Part shown: piece after piece, positions 35,471 through 44,499 of the stretch
How positions within the stretch are numbered: the first letter of the stretch is position 1
How the letters are laid out: each line of letters starts with the position of its first letter
Assembly: GCF_003967355.1 (NCBI RefSeq)
Contig: NZ_BIFH01000013.1
Coordinates: forward strand, 492,651 to 556,650
Reading direction: 5' to 3'
DNA from: Embleya hyalina
GTDB taxonomy: Bacteria; Actinomycetota; Actinomycetes; Streptomycetales; Streptomycetaceae
DNA: 64,000 bases
Notes under the pieces: model-generated
Seen by the model: the letters and a program-made list of their open reading frames with translations, nothing else
Databases searched by the model: none
Told to the model about the DNA's origin: nothing
Position numbers and translations under genes: made by a program

Positions 35471-36199
35471 TCAGCGCCCCGCCCGATCCGCCGTCCCCGG
35501 CCGATCCCGCAACATGTGGGCCAGGAGCCGGCCCCGAGACCTCAGCCCCGTCTTGTCGAAGATGTGCTGAAGGTGACTCTTGACCGTCGGCACGCCGATC
35601 GACAACACCCGGCCGATCTCCGCGTTCGTGGCACCGTCGAGCAGCAGGGTGACGACCTCGACCTCGCGCGCGGTCAGTTCCCAGGCCGCCTCGGGGGCCG
35701 GATCGGCCGCCGGCTGCCGCCACGCCCCGAACGCGTACTCGACATAGGGGTGCGCCTTGCGCAGAAACCGCAGCTCGCGCGCGGTGAAATCGCCCTCGTG
35801 CGCGTCCCGCAACAGCGACACGCCCCCCACGAGCCGGCCTTCGTGGCGCAGGTACAACTCGGCCTCGTAGCGAATCCCGAGCGGACGCATGAAGTGCCGG
35901 TAGTAGTCCGACGCGTCGAACCGTTCCCCCAGGTCGAACACCGTCGCCAGCGGGGTGTCCGACGCGGCGAACCGCCTCGGATGGAACGGATCGAGCCGAT
36001 GGAAGTGGCTCAGGTAGCCGACATTGCGCACCGGCGGGATGGCCCGGAAGACGTGGTCGACCGCGTTCAGGCCCGCGTCGACGGAGTAGAAGACCATCCC
36101 GGTCGCCGTGACGGATTCGGCCAGGAAGTCCATCGTCCGCGCCTTGAACTCGGTGACGCTTCGCGGGCCGACGGTGGAGCGTGTGCTGCCGGGATGCAT
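35471..36199 (-). CDS. LuxR-type regulator with C-terminal HTH
   Basis: 242 residues. C-terminal LuxR/GerE helix-turn-helix: LTAREVEVVTLLLDGATNAEIGRVLSIGVPTVKSHLQHIF (quoted in parts: LTAREVEVVTLLLDG, NAEIGRVLSIGVPTVKSHLQ), residues about 175-220. The N-terminal 160 residues look like a small-ligand sensor of GAF or autoinducer-domain size, with no phosphoacceptor receiver motif. It is divergent from the amidohydrolase/M20/nitrilase operon across 223 bp containing a 14-bp tandem repeat, so it is the probable activator of that operon. Confidence 0.88.
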   Translation of the reverse strand: MHPGSTRSTVGPRSVTEFKARTMDFLAESVTATGMVFYSVDAGLNAVDHVFRAIPPVRNVGYLSHFHRLDPFHPRRFAASDTPLATVFDLGERFDASDYYRHFMRPLGIRYEAELYLRHEGRLVGGVSLLRDAHEGDFTARELRFLRKAHPYVEYAFGAWRQPAADPAPEAAWELTAREVEVVTLLLDGATNAEIGRVLSIGVPTVKSHLQHIFDKTGLRSRGRLLAHMLRDRPGTADRAGR

Positions 36200-36234
36200 G
36201 GGGCCGCCGCTTCGTCCGAAGGAAGGGTCGAGAA

Positions 36235-36290
36235 GAGATCGACCGGAGGAGGCCGACCGGAGGAGATCGACACGAGGAGGTCGAAGGGAG
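36235..36290. repeat. Four tandem 14-bp repeats in the luxR/amidohydrolase gap
   Basis: GAGATCGACCGGAG (36235), GAGGCCGACCGGAG (36249), GAGATCGACACGAG (36263) and GAGGTCGAAGGGAG (36277) lie head to tail with a 14-bp period, with a decayed fifth copy from 36291. They lie 36-91 bp upstream of the luxR start and 130-190 bp upstream of the amidohydrolase. They may be iterated binding sites or simple slippage. Confidence 0.8.
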
Positions 36291-36422
36291 GCAGGTCGAA
36301 CCTAACCGCGCCCGAACCGGGAGGTCAAGGTCGGGTGTCAACCGTTGGATCGATGTGCCCCGCCGCGTCCCCGCCTACCTTCACCCGATGACCGGACCCG
36401 CCGGTCGGAGCGGAGGCAGCGG

Positions 36423-38171
36423 ATGGCCAGGACACTCATCACCGGTGGCAACGTACTGACCCTCGATCCGTCCGCGCCGGACGCCGAGGCGCTGGTGGTG
36501 GAAGCGGGGCGGGTGCTCGCCACCGGCGGCGCCCGCGACATGGCGAGCCTCGCGGGCCCGGGCGCGCGTACGATCGACGTCGCCGGGGCGACCGTGCTGC
36601 CCGGCCTGATCGACACCCACCCGCACGTGCTGCACTTCGGCGGCCTGGCGGCGGGCCTGGTCGACCTGACCGACGCCGTCGACCACGCCGACATCGTGGC
36701 CCGGATCCGCAAGCACGCGGCACACACGCCCGCAGGCGAGTGGATCATGTGCACGCCGGTCGGGGAACCGCACTACTTCGTCCGGCGCTCGTCGGCCGAC
36801 CTCGCCGAACGGCGCCTGCCCGATCGGCACACCCTGGACGCGGCGACCGCCGACCATCCCGTGCTGATCCAGGCCTGGGCGCCGCGCATGCCGAACGTGG
36901 TGGCGTTCAACACCGCGGGACTGCGCGCCGTCGGGCTGAGCGCCTTCATCCCCGACCGTGTCTGCGACGTCGAGATCGACAAGGACGACAACGGCGAACT
37001 CACCGGCATCCTGCGCGGACCGGTCACCAACTACTACACGTACGACCCGTTCTGGTCCCAGATCCTGAGCAAGCTGCCCCCGCTCGACCCCGCCCGCGCC
37101 GTCCAGGGCACCCTCGACGAGATGGCCCGCTTCACCGCGCGCGGGGTGACCACGGTGTACGAGGGCCACGCGATGGAACCCGAACACATCGACGTGTACC
37201 GGTACCTGCGCGCCCAGGGGCTGCTCACCTTCCGCGTGCTGACCGCGCCCGACATCGAATCGGTCATCTTCACCCCGTTCGAGCCGCTGAGCACGGCCGA
37301 CTTCGGGGCCCGCCTGGAACGGCTGACCGCGCAACCGGCCGAGCGGGAAGACGAGTTGTTGCGGGTCGACGGCATCACCATGAGTCCGGGCGGGCCGTGC
37401 TTCTCCGGCTTCTTCGCGACACACGAGCCGTACCCCGACCCGTTCGGGCGACCCACCCGCGGAGTTCGGTTCCTGTCCCTGGAGAAGGAGGAACTGTTCG
37501 TCCGGTTCTGCGCCGAGCGCGGCATCCGCGCGAACATGTGCCTGGGCGCCTTCCGCGAGCACGACGACTTCCTCGCGATCGCGGAACGTGTGGTTCGCGA
37601 ACACGACTTCCGCGATCGGCGCTGGATCCTGCAACACGCGATCACCATCACCCCCGACCAGGTCCGCCGCTACCGCGCGCTCGGATTCCAGGTCACCACG
37701 TCGGTCGGCTTCGCGTGGGGCAAGGGCCGGATGTACGGGGAGCGTATGGGCGAGCACGTATGGCGCGATCTCGTCCCCCTGCGCCGACTGCTCGACGCGG
37801 GCCTGGACCTCGGCGGCGGCACCGACTGGGGGCCGAAGAACCCCTGGGAGCAGATCAAACTCGCCCAGACCCACGAGTTCGCCGGCTCCGGGCACCGCAA
37901 CGCCGGTCCCGACCAGGTCCTCACCCGCGCCCAGGCACTGGAGATGTGGACCACCGGCGCGGCCCGGGTGCTGGACTGGCCGGACATCGGAGCACTGGTA
38001 CCCGGTCACCACGCGGACATCGCGATCGTCGACCGCGACCCCTCGCGCTGCGACATCGACGACCTCGCGGACACCCGGGTGCTGCGCACCCTCCTCGGCG
38101 GACGCACCGTGCACGACAGCGGCGACCTCGCGGACGCCGGCGACGAACCCGAAACGGAGAACGGCCGATGA
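36423..38171 (+). CDS. Amidohydrolase family protein (YtcJ-like)
   Basis: 582 residues. N-terminal composite-domain start TLITGGNVLTLD, metal motif DTHPH (H66, H68) at GLIDTHPHVL, later QHAITITPDQ and DLGGGTDWG near the C-terminal metal Asp, and the usual closing segment GALVPGHHADIAIVDRDP. YtcJ-like enzymes hydrolyse amide, imide or related bonds in small molecules, and natural substrates are seldom known. ATG 36423 has GGAGG about seven bases upstream. It is the first gene of three overlapping genes with M20 and nitrilase enzymes, consistent with stepwise breakdown of one amide- or nitrile-bearing compound. Confidence 0.9.
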   Translation: MARTLITGGNVLTLDPSAPDAEALVVEAGRVLATGGARDMASLAGPGARTIDVAGATVLPGLIDTHPHVLHFGGLAAGLVDLTDAVDHADIVARIRKHAAHTPAGEWIMCTPVGEPHYFVRRSSADLAERRLPDRHTLDAATADHPVLIQAWAPRMPNVVAFNTAGLRAVGLSAFIPDRVCDVEIDKDDNGELTGILRGPVTNYYTYDPFWSQILSKLPPLDPARAVQGTLDEMARFTARGVTTVYEGHAMEPEHIDVYRYLRAQGLLTFRVLTAPDIESVIFTPFEPLSTADFGARLERLTAQPAEREDELLRVDGITMSPGGPCFSGFFATHEPYPDPFGRPTRGVRFLSLEKEELFVRFCAERGIRANMCLGAFREHDDFLAIAERVVREHDFRDRRWILQHAITITPDQVRRYRALGFQVTTSVGFAWGKGRMYGERMGEHVWRDLVPLRRLLDAGLDLGGGTDWGPKNPWEQIKLAQTHEFAGSGHRNAGPDQVLTRAQALEMWTTGAARVLDWPDIGALVPGHHADIAIVDRDPSRCDIDDLADTRVLRTLLGGRTVHDSGDLADAGDEPETENGR

Positions 38172-39481
38172 CCGCACACGAGCAGGTGCTCACCCGAATC
38201 GACGGCCTGCGCGAGGAGTTGCTGGCCACCGTCGCCGCGGCCATCCGCATTCCGAGCGTTACGCCGACCTTCCCCGGCGAGGACTACGCCGACGCGGTGG
38301 GCGCCGAGGGCGCGGTCTCCCGCCTGTTGGCGGGCGTGTACGCCGACGTCGGTGCCGAGGTCGACGTGTTCGCGGTCGACCCCGGGCGGGACAACGCGGT
38401 CGGCGTGATCCGCGGTACCGGGGGCGGCCGTTCGTTGATCCTCAACGGCCACGTCGACGTCGTCCCGCCCGGCGACCCCGCCGCGTGGCGCTCCGGCGAC
38501 CCGTTCGACGGGGCGATCGAGGACGGGTGGATCCACGGCCGCGGCTCGGCGGACATGAAGAGCGGCCTGGTCGCGCAGGCGTTCGCGGCCCGCGCGCTGC
38601 GCGAGGCCGGGGTGCGGCTGCGCGGCGACCTGATCCTCCAGGCCGTGGTCGGCGAGGAGAACCTCGAACACCACATGGGCACCTCGGCGGTGCTCGCGCG
38701 CGGCTACACCGCCGACGGTGCGATCGTGGCCGAACCCACGGGCGCCGCACGGCCGTTGACCGTGATGGCCGCGACCCCCGGCGTGCTGGTGATGCAGGTC
38801 GACGTGGTCGGCAAGAGCGCGCACTCGTCGATGCGCGGGCGCATGTTGCGCGGGCAGGGCACGCGGGACCCGATCGCGGTCAGCGCCATCGACCGGGGAC
38901 TGGTGATCCACGAGGCCCTGCGGCGCCTCGAACACGACTGGGCGATCACCAAGTTCGACCCGCTCTTCGAACCCGGACAGTTCACCATCGCCCCCGGCGC
39001 CCTCGACGGCGGCGCCCGGCACTCCCGCAGCGGCGCCTTCATCCCGGACCAAATGAGCATGGTCTACGCGGTGTTCCACCCGCCGGCCGAGGAACAGGAA
39101 ACGATCCGCGAGGAGATCGAGAGCCACATCGCGCACGTCGCCGCCACCGACCCCTGGCTGCGCGACAACCCGCCCGTGGTCACGTGGCAACTGTGCTATC
39201 CCGGCTCGCGCGTGGACCCGACCCATCCGCTGTGCAACGTCGTCGCCGGCGCGCGCGAACTGGCCGGGCACGACAGTCGATACGCGGCCCGGCCCGGCAT
39301 CGAGGCGTTCCCCTCCGCGACCGACTCCACCTGGCTCTGCCGCGCGGGCATTCCGACCGTGGGCCTGGGTCCGGGCGAACTCGCCATGGCACACGCCTAC
39401 GACGAACGTTGCGCGGTCGACGAGATCATCTGCGCGACCCGTACCTACGCGCTCGCGGCGATCGACTGGTGCGGCGCGTGA
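38168..39481 (+). CDS. M20-family metallohydrolase (ArgE/DapE/CPG2 type)
   Basis: 437 residues. The di-zinc site is intact: H95 and D97 in NGHVDVVPPG, bridging D129 in GRGSADMKSG, catalytic E163-E164 in VVGEEN, then a lid domain. Such cytoplasmic enzymes cleave N-acyl amino acids, carbamoyl groups or dipeptides. ATG 38168 overlaps the amidohydrolase TGA (ATGA), and its own TGA overlaps the nitrilase start, so the three enzymes are made together. DapE and ArgE proper would be expected with lysine or arginine genes, absent here. Confidence 0.93.
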   Translation: MTAHEQVLTRIDGLREELLATVAAAIRIPSVTPTFPGEDYADAVGAEGAVSRLLAGVYADVGAEVDVFAVDPGRDNAVGVIRGTGGGRSLILNGHVDVVPPGDPAAWRSGDPFDGAIEDGWIHGRGSADMKSGLVAQAFAARALREAGVRLRGDLILQAVVGEENLEHHMGTSAVLARGYTADGAIVAEPTGAARPLTVMAATPGVLVMQVDVVGKSAHSSMRGRMLRGQGTRDPIAVSAIDRGLVIHEALRRLEHDWAITKFDPLFEPGQFTIAPGALDGGARHSRSGAFIPDQMSMVYAVFHPPAEEQETIREEIESHIAHVAATDPWLRDNPPVVTWQLCYPGSRVDPTHPLCNVVAGARELAGHDSRYAARPGIEAFPSATDSTWLCRAGIPTVGLGPGELAMAHAYDERCAVDEIICATRTYALAAIDWCGA

Positions 39482-40656
39482 GCGGGCCCGAACCGGTCGC
39501 GCCGTACATGGCCGTCGGACTGTCGACCATCGTGCACGGCATCGGCGCCCGCCGGCACATCACCCGCAACCTCGACACGATCGAGGACGCCATCCACGCC
39601 GCGGTCTCGACCATCGGGATCAACATGCCGGTCAAGCTGATCGCGCTCGCCGAGGGCGCGCTCACCGGCTTCACCGACGAGATCTTCGACCTCCCGCACG
39701 TCCGGGCGGCCCGGGACCTGTTCATCGACATCCCCGGCCCCGAGACCGACCGCCTCGCCGCCCTCGCCCGCCACTACGGCACCTACCTCGTCGTCCAGTG
39801 CAAGGCCCGCTGGCCCGAGATCGTGCCCGATCGCTACTTCAACGTGCTGTTCGTGATCTCTCCCGACGGCGAGATCGTGCACCGCGCCGCCAAGAACCAC
39901 GTCTGGTGCCGCGAGCGCTCGTGCACCCCGCACGACGTCTACGATCGCTGGGTCGAGGTGTTCGGCGACGGGATCGACGCCTTCTACCCGGTCCTGCGCA
40001 CCCCGGACATCGGCAACATCGGCACGATCTGCTGCAGCGACGGCGAATACCCGGAGGCGGTACGGGCGTTGGCGCTGAACGGCGCCGAGGTGGTGTACCG
40101 CCCCAGCGAGGCGGTGCCGATGACCCAGGCCGGCCCCGACCCCGGCGGCACGTGGCTCCTGCAGAACCGGGCCCACGCGCACTTCAACTCCCTGTACATG
40201 GTCTGCCCGAACGTCGGCCCGGTGTACGTGACTCCCGACGCCCGGCACCCGTACGACATCGGCGGTGGGCACTCGCACATCGTCGACCACCTCGGCGCCG
40301 TGATCGGGCACACCGTCTCCGGCGCGAACAGCTTCGTCGCGGGCATCGTGGACATCGAGGCACTGCGCCGATTCCGGGTGATGAACCTCAACTCCAACTG
40401 GCTGAAGGACCTGCGCACCGAACTCTTCCGCCGGATGTACGACGACCCCGTGCACCCGGCCAATCTGTGGCTCGACCGGGATCCGACGGGCCATGCCGAC
40501 GTGGACGAGATCTATCGCGCCAACATCGGCCGCCTGATCGATCGCGGCTCCTACACACCGCCCGCACACGCCTCCCCGGGCGCGCGGTACATCCCGCCGC
40601 CCGGTGACGACGACCCGGCGACGCTCCTGGACCGGTGGGCGGACCCGGACGGGTGA
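39478..40656 (+). CDS. Nitrilase-superfamily carbon-nitrogen hydrolase
   Basis: 392 residues, longer than many single-domain members. The Glu-Lys-Cys triad can be placed as E59 (LIALAEGAL), K139 (RAAKNHVW) and C186 (ICCSDGEYPE). The C-terminal 60 residues are Pro/Asp-rich. The subfamily resembles aliphatic amidase/formamidase-like hydrolases more than aromatic nitrilases, but this is by eye only. GTG 39478 overlaps the M20 stop (GTGA). Its product would be an acid plus ammonia, making nitrogen release a plausible role of the operon. Confidence 0.88.
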   Translation: MSGPEPVAPYMAVGLSTIVHGIGARRHITRNLDTIEDAIHAAVSTIGINMPVKLIALAEGALTGFTDEIFDLPHVRAARDLFIDIPGPETDRLAALARHYGTYLVVQCKARWPEIVPDRYFNVLFVISPDGEIVHRAAKNHVWCRERSCTPHDVYDRWVEVFGDGIDAFYPVLRTPDIGNIGTICCSDGEYPEAVRALALNGAEVVYRPSEAVPMTQAGPDPGGTWLLQNRAHAHFNSLYMVCPNVGPVYVTPDARHPYDIGGGHSHIVDHLGAVIGHTVSGANSFVAGIVDIEALRRFRVMNLNSNWLKDLRTELFRRMYDDPVHPANLWLDRDPTGHADVDEIYRANIGRLIDRGSYTPPAHASPGARYIPPPGDDDPATLLDRWADPDG

Positions 40657-40760
40657 ACGTCGGCCCGGTGAACCCCCGCCACCGGCCGTCCGTGTAGGTG
40701 ACGGAGAGTCCGGGCCCCGCTGACCGTCGGAGCCCCGCCGGAATCGGGAGGGGATCGACG

Positions 40761-41849
40761 ATGGCGACAACTTCCACGCGGCCGACCCGGGGCGCCCTGT
40801 TCGTGGCCGGGTCGACCGCCGCCCTGCTGTCCGCCGCCGCGCCGGCGATGGCGCGCGGGGCGGCGCCGTACTGCGGCGCGGGCAGGGGTCCGACAGCCGA
40901 CATCGCGGTTCGAAGCGCGATCGAGGACGCCGAGGGTTCGGCGCGCACGGACGGCCGCTACTCCTGCGAACCGGCCGACGCGCCACAGGTCTTCGAGGTC
41001 TTCGACGACCCGTACCGCGGCCACGTGTTCTACGCGGGCGTGACGATGAACTGCGGTTGGGTTCCGTGCCGTGGGGCTTCCGCGCCGCACGGCACCCCCG
41101 CCCCGACCCCGCGGCCTTCAACCGCGCTCGGCCTTCCGGTAGAGGTCGTCCAAGTGGACTGGGGCGGGGGCGGGAAGGGGTGTGTCGGCCGACGGGTGGC
41201 AGGACTGGAGGAAGTAGGCGAGCAGGCGGCGGGACGCGGCGACGGAGGCCGCCGGGGAGTCGCGCAGGACGCCGTTGTTGGCCAGGAACAGGAGGGTGAC
41301 GTCGCTGACGTCGAAGTCCCGGCGCAGTTGTCCGGCGTCCTTCGCCCGCTGTACCAGCCGGGCCAGGCCCGCCTCGGCGCGGACGCGTTCGCGCCGCAGG
41401 TCGGGCGCGTCGGGGGATTCGGCGAGGAACGCGGCGCTGAACCCCCGGTCCCGGGCCTGCATCATGCAGACCTCGGTGAGGGCCGTGCGCAGTCCGCGCC
41501 AGGGATCGTCGTCCCGAAGGGCCTCGTCGACGGCGGCGAGGCACCCGGCGAGTTGTTCGGAGAACGCGGCGGCGATCAGCGAGCCGCGGGTCGGGAAGTG
41601 CCGGTAGAGGGTGGCGGCGCCCACGCCCGCTCTGCGGGCGATCGCGCCGGCGGACACGTCGGTGCCGTCCAGGGCGTACGCCTCGCGGGCGGCTCGCAGG
41701 AGCCGGGCCCGGTTGTTCCGGGCGTCGGCCCTCCGGCTCGTGGCGGGGGTTTCGGAGGCGGTGGGAGAGGCGTTCCGAGACGGTCGGGAAGGCATGTCTC
41801 CCACTTAAGCACGAACGGAAGGGGTCGACCGTTCGGCGGGTTAGCGTGA
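40761..41849 (+). CDS. Doubtful secreted protein whose frame runs through an antisense regulator
   Basis: The first 110-115 codons look like a real secreted protein: GGGAGGGG before ATG 40761, a signal sequence (RGALFVAGSTAALLSAAAPA) and a mature part with cysteines (APYCGAG, RYSCEP, MNCGW, VPCRG). From about 41110 the frame has no stop and continues antisense through the whole convergent TetR gene to 41849, where its sequence is plainly a shadow. Either the stop was lost by a frameshift or substitution near 41090-41115 or the gene is decaying. Only the 40761-41110 part deserves to be treated as protein. Confidence 0.4.
   Translation: MATTSTRPTRGALFVAGSTAALLSAAAPAMARGAAPYCGAGRGPTADIAVRSAIEDAEGSARTDGRYSCEPADAPQVFEVFDDPYRGHVFYAGVTMNCGWVPCRGASAPHGTPAPTPRPSTALGLPVEVVQVDWGGGGKGCVGRRVAGLEEVGEQAAGRGDGGRRGVAQDAVVGQEQEGDVADVEVPAQLSGVLRPLYQPGQARLGADAFAPQVGRVGGFGEERGAEPPVPGLHHADLGEGRAQSAPGIVVPKGLVDGGEAPGELFGERGGDQRAAGREVPVEGGGAHARSAGDRAGGHVGAVQGVRLAGGSQEPGPVVPGVGPPARGGGFGGGGRGVPRRSGRHVSHLSTNGRGRPFGGLA
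41118..41795 (-). CDS. TetR-family regulator
   Basis: 225 residues. The helix-turn-helix region is NRARLLRAAREAYALDGTDV followed by SAGAIARRAGVGAATLYRHFPTRGSLIAAAF, with the C-terminal ligand domain typical of actinomycete TetR proteins that control oxidoreductases. ATG 41795 is close behind GGGAG; GTG 41804 is an alternative. It is divergent from the quinone-oxidoreductase-like gene at 41949, with an inverted repeat between them (41812-41835). Confidence 0.92.
   Translation of the reverse strand: MPSRPSRNASPTASETPATSRRADARNNRARLLRAAREAYALDGTDVSAGAIARRAGVGAATLYRHFPTRGSLIAAAFSEQLAGCLAAVDEALRDDDPWRGLRTALTEVCMMQARDRGFSAAFLAESPDAPDLRRERVRAEAGLARLVQRAKDAGQLRRDFDVSDVTLLFLANNGVLRDSPAASVAASRRLLAYFLQSCHPSADTPLPAPAPVHLDDLYRKAERG
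41812..41835. promoter_or_regulatory. TetR operator candidate
   Basis: Inverted repeat CGAACGG-N10-CCGTTCG, 16 bp upstream of the tetR start and about 114 bp upstream of the oxidoreductase start, fitting repression of both divergent genes. Confidence 0.6.
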
Positions 41850-41948
41850 CGTGGTGCCGTGGTGTCGCGCGGCCGATCGTCGGCCGCGGAGGTGCGCGGC
41901 CGCGAACTCCCCCCCGCCGAACGACGGGCATGTGTACGGAGGTTGACC

Positions 41949-42875
41949 GTGTTTGCCGTGCGATATCACCGCTATGGCGGTTCCGAGGTTCTCGCCGTCG
42001 AGGAGGTCGAGGAGCCGCACGCGGGGCCCGGGCAGGTCCGCGTCGCGGTGCGGGCCACCGGTGTCACCCCGGCCGACTGGTACCTGCGTTCGGGCAGGCT
42101 GCGGGACTTCGTCCCCTCGGACTTCCCCCGGACGCCGGGCGTGGATGCGGCGGGAATCGTCGACGAGGTGGGGGAGGGGGTGATCGGCACCGCCGTGGGG
42201 GACGCGGTGTTCGGTCTCGTTCCCTTCGTGGATCAGGGCGGCGCCGCGGCCGAGTACGCCGTGCTGGAGGCATGGGCGCCCAAGCCGCGGTCGTGGTCCT
42301 TCGAGGAGGCGGGTGGTGCCGCGGGCAACATCGACACGGCCACGCGGGTACTGGTGGCGCTGGCCGCCGCCGAGGGCATGACCCTGCTGATCGAGGGCGC
42401 CGCCGGCGGCGTCGGCACCATCACGGCGCAGCTCGCCCGGGCCCGGGGCCTCACCGTGATCGGCACCGCGAGCGAGGGCAACCACGGCTTCCTGGAGGAG
42501 TTCGGCGTCGTACCGGTCGGCTACGGGGCGGGGTTGGCCGATCGGGTCGCCGCGCTGGCTCCGCGCGGGGTCGACGTGGTTCTGGACGCGGCCGGCAAGG
42601 GCTCTCTCGCCGACCTCGTTGCCATCGCCGGCGACCCGGATCGCGTGGTGACCATCGCGGACTTCGACGCCGATCGGCACGGTGTGCGGTTCTCCCGTTC
42701 CGAGGCGGGGGAGTCGCCGGGGTGGGCGGGACTGCCACTGGCGGCCGAGCTGGCCGATCGGGGCCGCCTCACCGTCCCGCTGCACGCGGTGTTCCCGCTG
42801 AAGGAGATCGCCACGGCGCACGACGTCAGCGCCCTCGGCCACGCACGCGGCAAGATCGTCGTCACGGTGCCCTGA
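41949..42875 (+). CDS. NADP-dependent quinone-oxidoreductase-like MDR enzyme
   Basis: 308 residues of the zinc-free medium-chain reductase family (QOR-like). YGGSEVL near the start, RATGVTPADWYLRSG, FPRTPGVDAAGIV and the cofactor loop EGAAGGVGTITAQLARARG are standard. No catalytic zinc cysteines are present. Expected activity is NADPH-dependent reduction of quinones or enones in the cytoplasm. GTG 41949 follows GGAGG by six bases. It is divergently paired with a TetR regulator, a very common arrangement for inducible enone/quinone detoxification. Confidence 0.92.
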   Translation: MFAVRYHRYGGSEVLAVEEVEEPHAGPGQVRVAVRATGVTPADWYLRSGRLRDFVPSDFPRTPGVDAAGIVDEVGEGVIGTAVGDAVFGLVPFVDQGGAAAEYAVLEAWAPKPRSWSFEEAGGAAGNIDTATRVLVALAAAEGMTLLIEGAAGGVGTITAQLARARGLTVIGTASEGNHGFLEEFGVVPVGYGAGLADRVAALAPRGVDVVLDAAGKGSLADLVAIAGDPDRVVTIADFDADRHGVRFSRSEAGESPGWAGLPLAAELADRGRLTVPLHAVFPLKEIATAHDVSALGHARGKIVVTVP

Positions 42876-43528
42876 CGCCCGGCGGCGTGTTTTCGGGTGG
42901 GCGGCCCGTGGCGTCGTGGCTGCCCGCCTCCGTATCGGGCGCGGATGGGCCGCGCCGCCCGGTGCTTGCCCACCGGAGGCCCGGGGTGCGAGCGCGGCTC
43001 CGGGCCGAGGCATGGGTGGTGCCTCGGCCCGGGCAGCGGCCCCGCGGATCGGGCGCGGCGTCGCACGAGGTGGCGATCGTGTCCGCCGCAGGGTCGAGGA
43101 CCCTGGCGCGTCCGAGGGCGTCGTGGTGTTCCCGAGTGGTCGCGAGCGCCGGTCCGGCCCCGTCGCGTCGCGTCGCGTCGCCGAGAGCGGATCGGCGGGG
43201 AGGCCGGACCGGCGACACGGGCGCGGGCGGCGCCCTCCCCCCGGTGCCGCCCTTCCCCCCGGTGCTGCCCGCCCCCCGTCGACGGGCAGCCCATCGATCG
43301 GCGCGGCGATGTCGGTACCCCTTCGTCCGTCCGCGGCCCGCCCCCGAGCCGATGCGCGGCCGGGGAGCCGGCGGTGCGGGATCGCCGCGCCCGAGTCCCA
43401 GGGTGGCGGGTCGGAGGGCGCGTGTATTGCACGAATACGTCACGGCGGGGCCGTGCCGCGTTCGGGCGGGCGGACGGTCCGATTCCGGGCTCGTCGGTGC
43501 GGTGACCGAAGCGATACCGTGTGTCGAT
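42876..43528. other. 653-bp intergenic region
   Basis: Extremely GC-rich. It contains the strong hairpin at 43000-43032 and otherwise low-complexity Gly/Arg/Pro-like frames on both strands that I do not accept as genes. No clear promoter for the AraC gene can be read. Confidence 0.55.
43000..43032 (+). terminator. Hairpin after the oxidoreductase gene
   Basis: 13-bp perfect stem: CCGGGCCGAGGCA (43000-43012) pairs with TGCCTCGGCCCGG (43020-43032) around a 7-nt loop, 125 bp past the stop of the oxidoreductase gene. Confidence 0.6.
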
Positions 43529-44461
43529 ATGCGAGAAGCCGGCCGACCGTCGGGGGAGAGGCGTCCCGAAGCCCGCGGTGGTACCAGCACGACGGGTGCC
43601 GTCGGCGCCGAGGCAGGCCCGACGGCGAACGGCGCGCAGGCGGGGGAGTTCGTGTCCCGACGGGCGGGTCCGGCACTGCGCGGACACGTCTTGGGCCTGC
43701 GTGGATTCCGCTTCCGAGCCCTCGGCACCAGGCACCGGTTGGTCGTGCCGGACGGCGTCGTCAGGTTGATGATCGGGTTCGGCGAACCGGTGCGGGTGGT
43801 CGACGCCATCGATCCGCGGCGTTTCGTGTCCGGCACCTCGATGGTCACCGGAGGCTGTACGAAGGCCGTGATCGGCGAGCACACCGGTGTCCTGACGGGC
43901 GTCACCGTGCTGTTGACGCCGCTCGCGGCCTACCGGATCTGCGCCCTCCCGATGGCCGAGTGGGTCGACCGCCCGCTGGACCCCGCGCACCTGTTCGGCA
44001 CGCGAGGGCGGCACTTCGACGAACGCCTGGCCGAATGCCCCGACTGGCCCGGCCGTTTCGGGTTGATCGAGGAACTGCTCGCCGCCCGGCTCCGGGAGGG
44101 TCCGCTTGGTTGCCCCGAAGTCGTGGGCGCTTGGCGGGAGTTGGTGCGTGTGGACGGACGCGCGCGAGTGGACGATCTGGCCGACGCGGCCGGCTGGAGC
44201 GTACGGCGCCTGGAGCGGCGCTTCCGGGAGCAGGTCGGCACGTCGCCCAAGTCCATGGCCCAAGTCCTGCGCCTTCGCGCGGCGTTGCGACTGCAGGACG
44301 CGGGGCTGTCGTGGACGGAGGCGGCCACGGAGACCGGGTACCACGATCAGCCCCACTTCGTCCGCACCTTCAAGAGCCTGATCGGGTGTACGCCCGGCCG
44401 ATTTCGGTCCGACCAGGAGGTGCGGCGAACCGTGGGCGAGGCGGGGTGGGTCGATTCGTGA
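43529..44461 (+). CDS. AraC-family regulator
   Basis: 310 residues. The C-terminal AraC/XylS double helix-turn-helix comprises VDDLADAAGWSVRRLERRFR then QVLRLRAALRLQDAGLSWTEAATETGYHDQPHFVRTFKSLIGCTPGRFR (from about residue 215). The N-terminal sensor begins near RGHVLGLRGFRFRALGTRHR, in the style of the AraC proteins with DUF6597-like domains. The first 40 residues are low-complexity, and the start is uncertain: ATG 43529 or GTG 43502. It ends convergently with the TetR gene 38 bp away; its target is not evident. Confidence 0.88.
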   Translation: MREAGRPSGERRPEARGGTSTTGAVGAEAGPTANGAQAGEFVSRRAGPALRGHVLGLRGFRFRALGTRHRLVVPDGVVRLMIGFGEPVRVVDAIDPRRFVSGTSMVTGGCTKAVIGEHTGVLTGVTVLLTPLAAYRICALPMAEWVDRPLDPAHLFGTRGRHFDERLAECPDWPGRFGLIEELLAARLREGPLGCPEVVGAWRELVRVDGRARVDDLADAAGWSVRRLERRFREQVGTSPKSMAQVLRLRAALRLQDAGLSWTEAATETGYHDQPHFVRTFKSLIGCTPGRFRSDQEVRRTVGEAGWVDS

Positions 44462-44499
44462 CCGGGTCGGTCGCGGGGGGTCGCCCGAGTGGCGGCGGG

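Noticed and set aside
42862-43905. 347-codon minus-strand frame in the gap before the AraC gene
   Set aside because: Low-complexity Pro/Arg/Ala sequence that runs into the AraC gene antisense; no start signal or recognisable domain.
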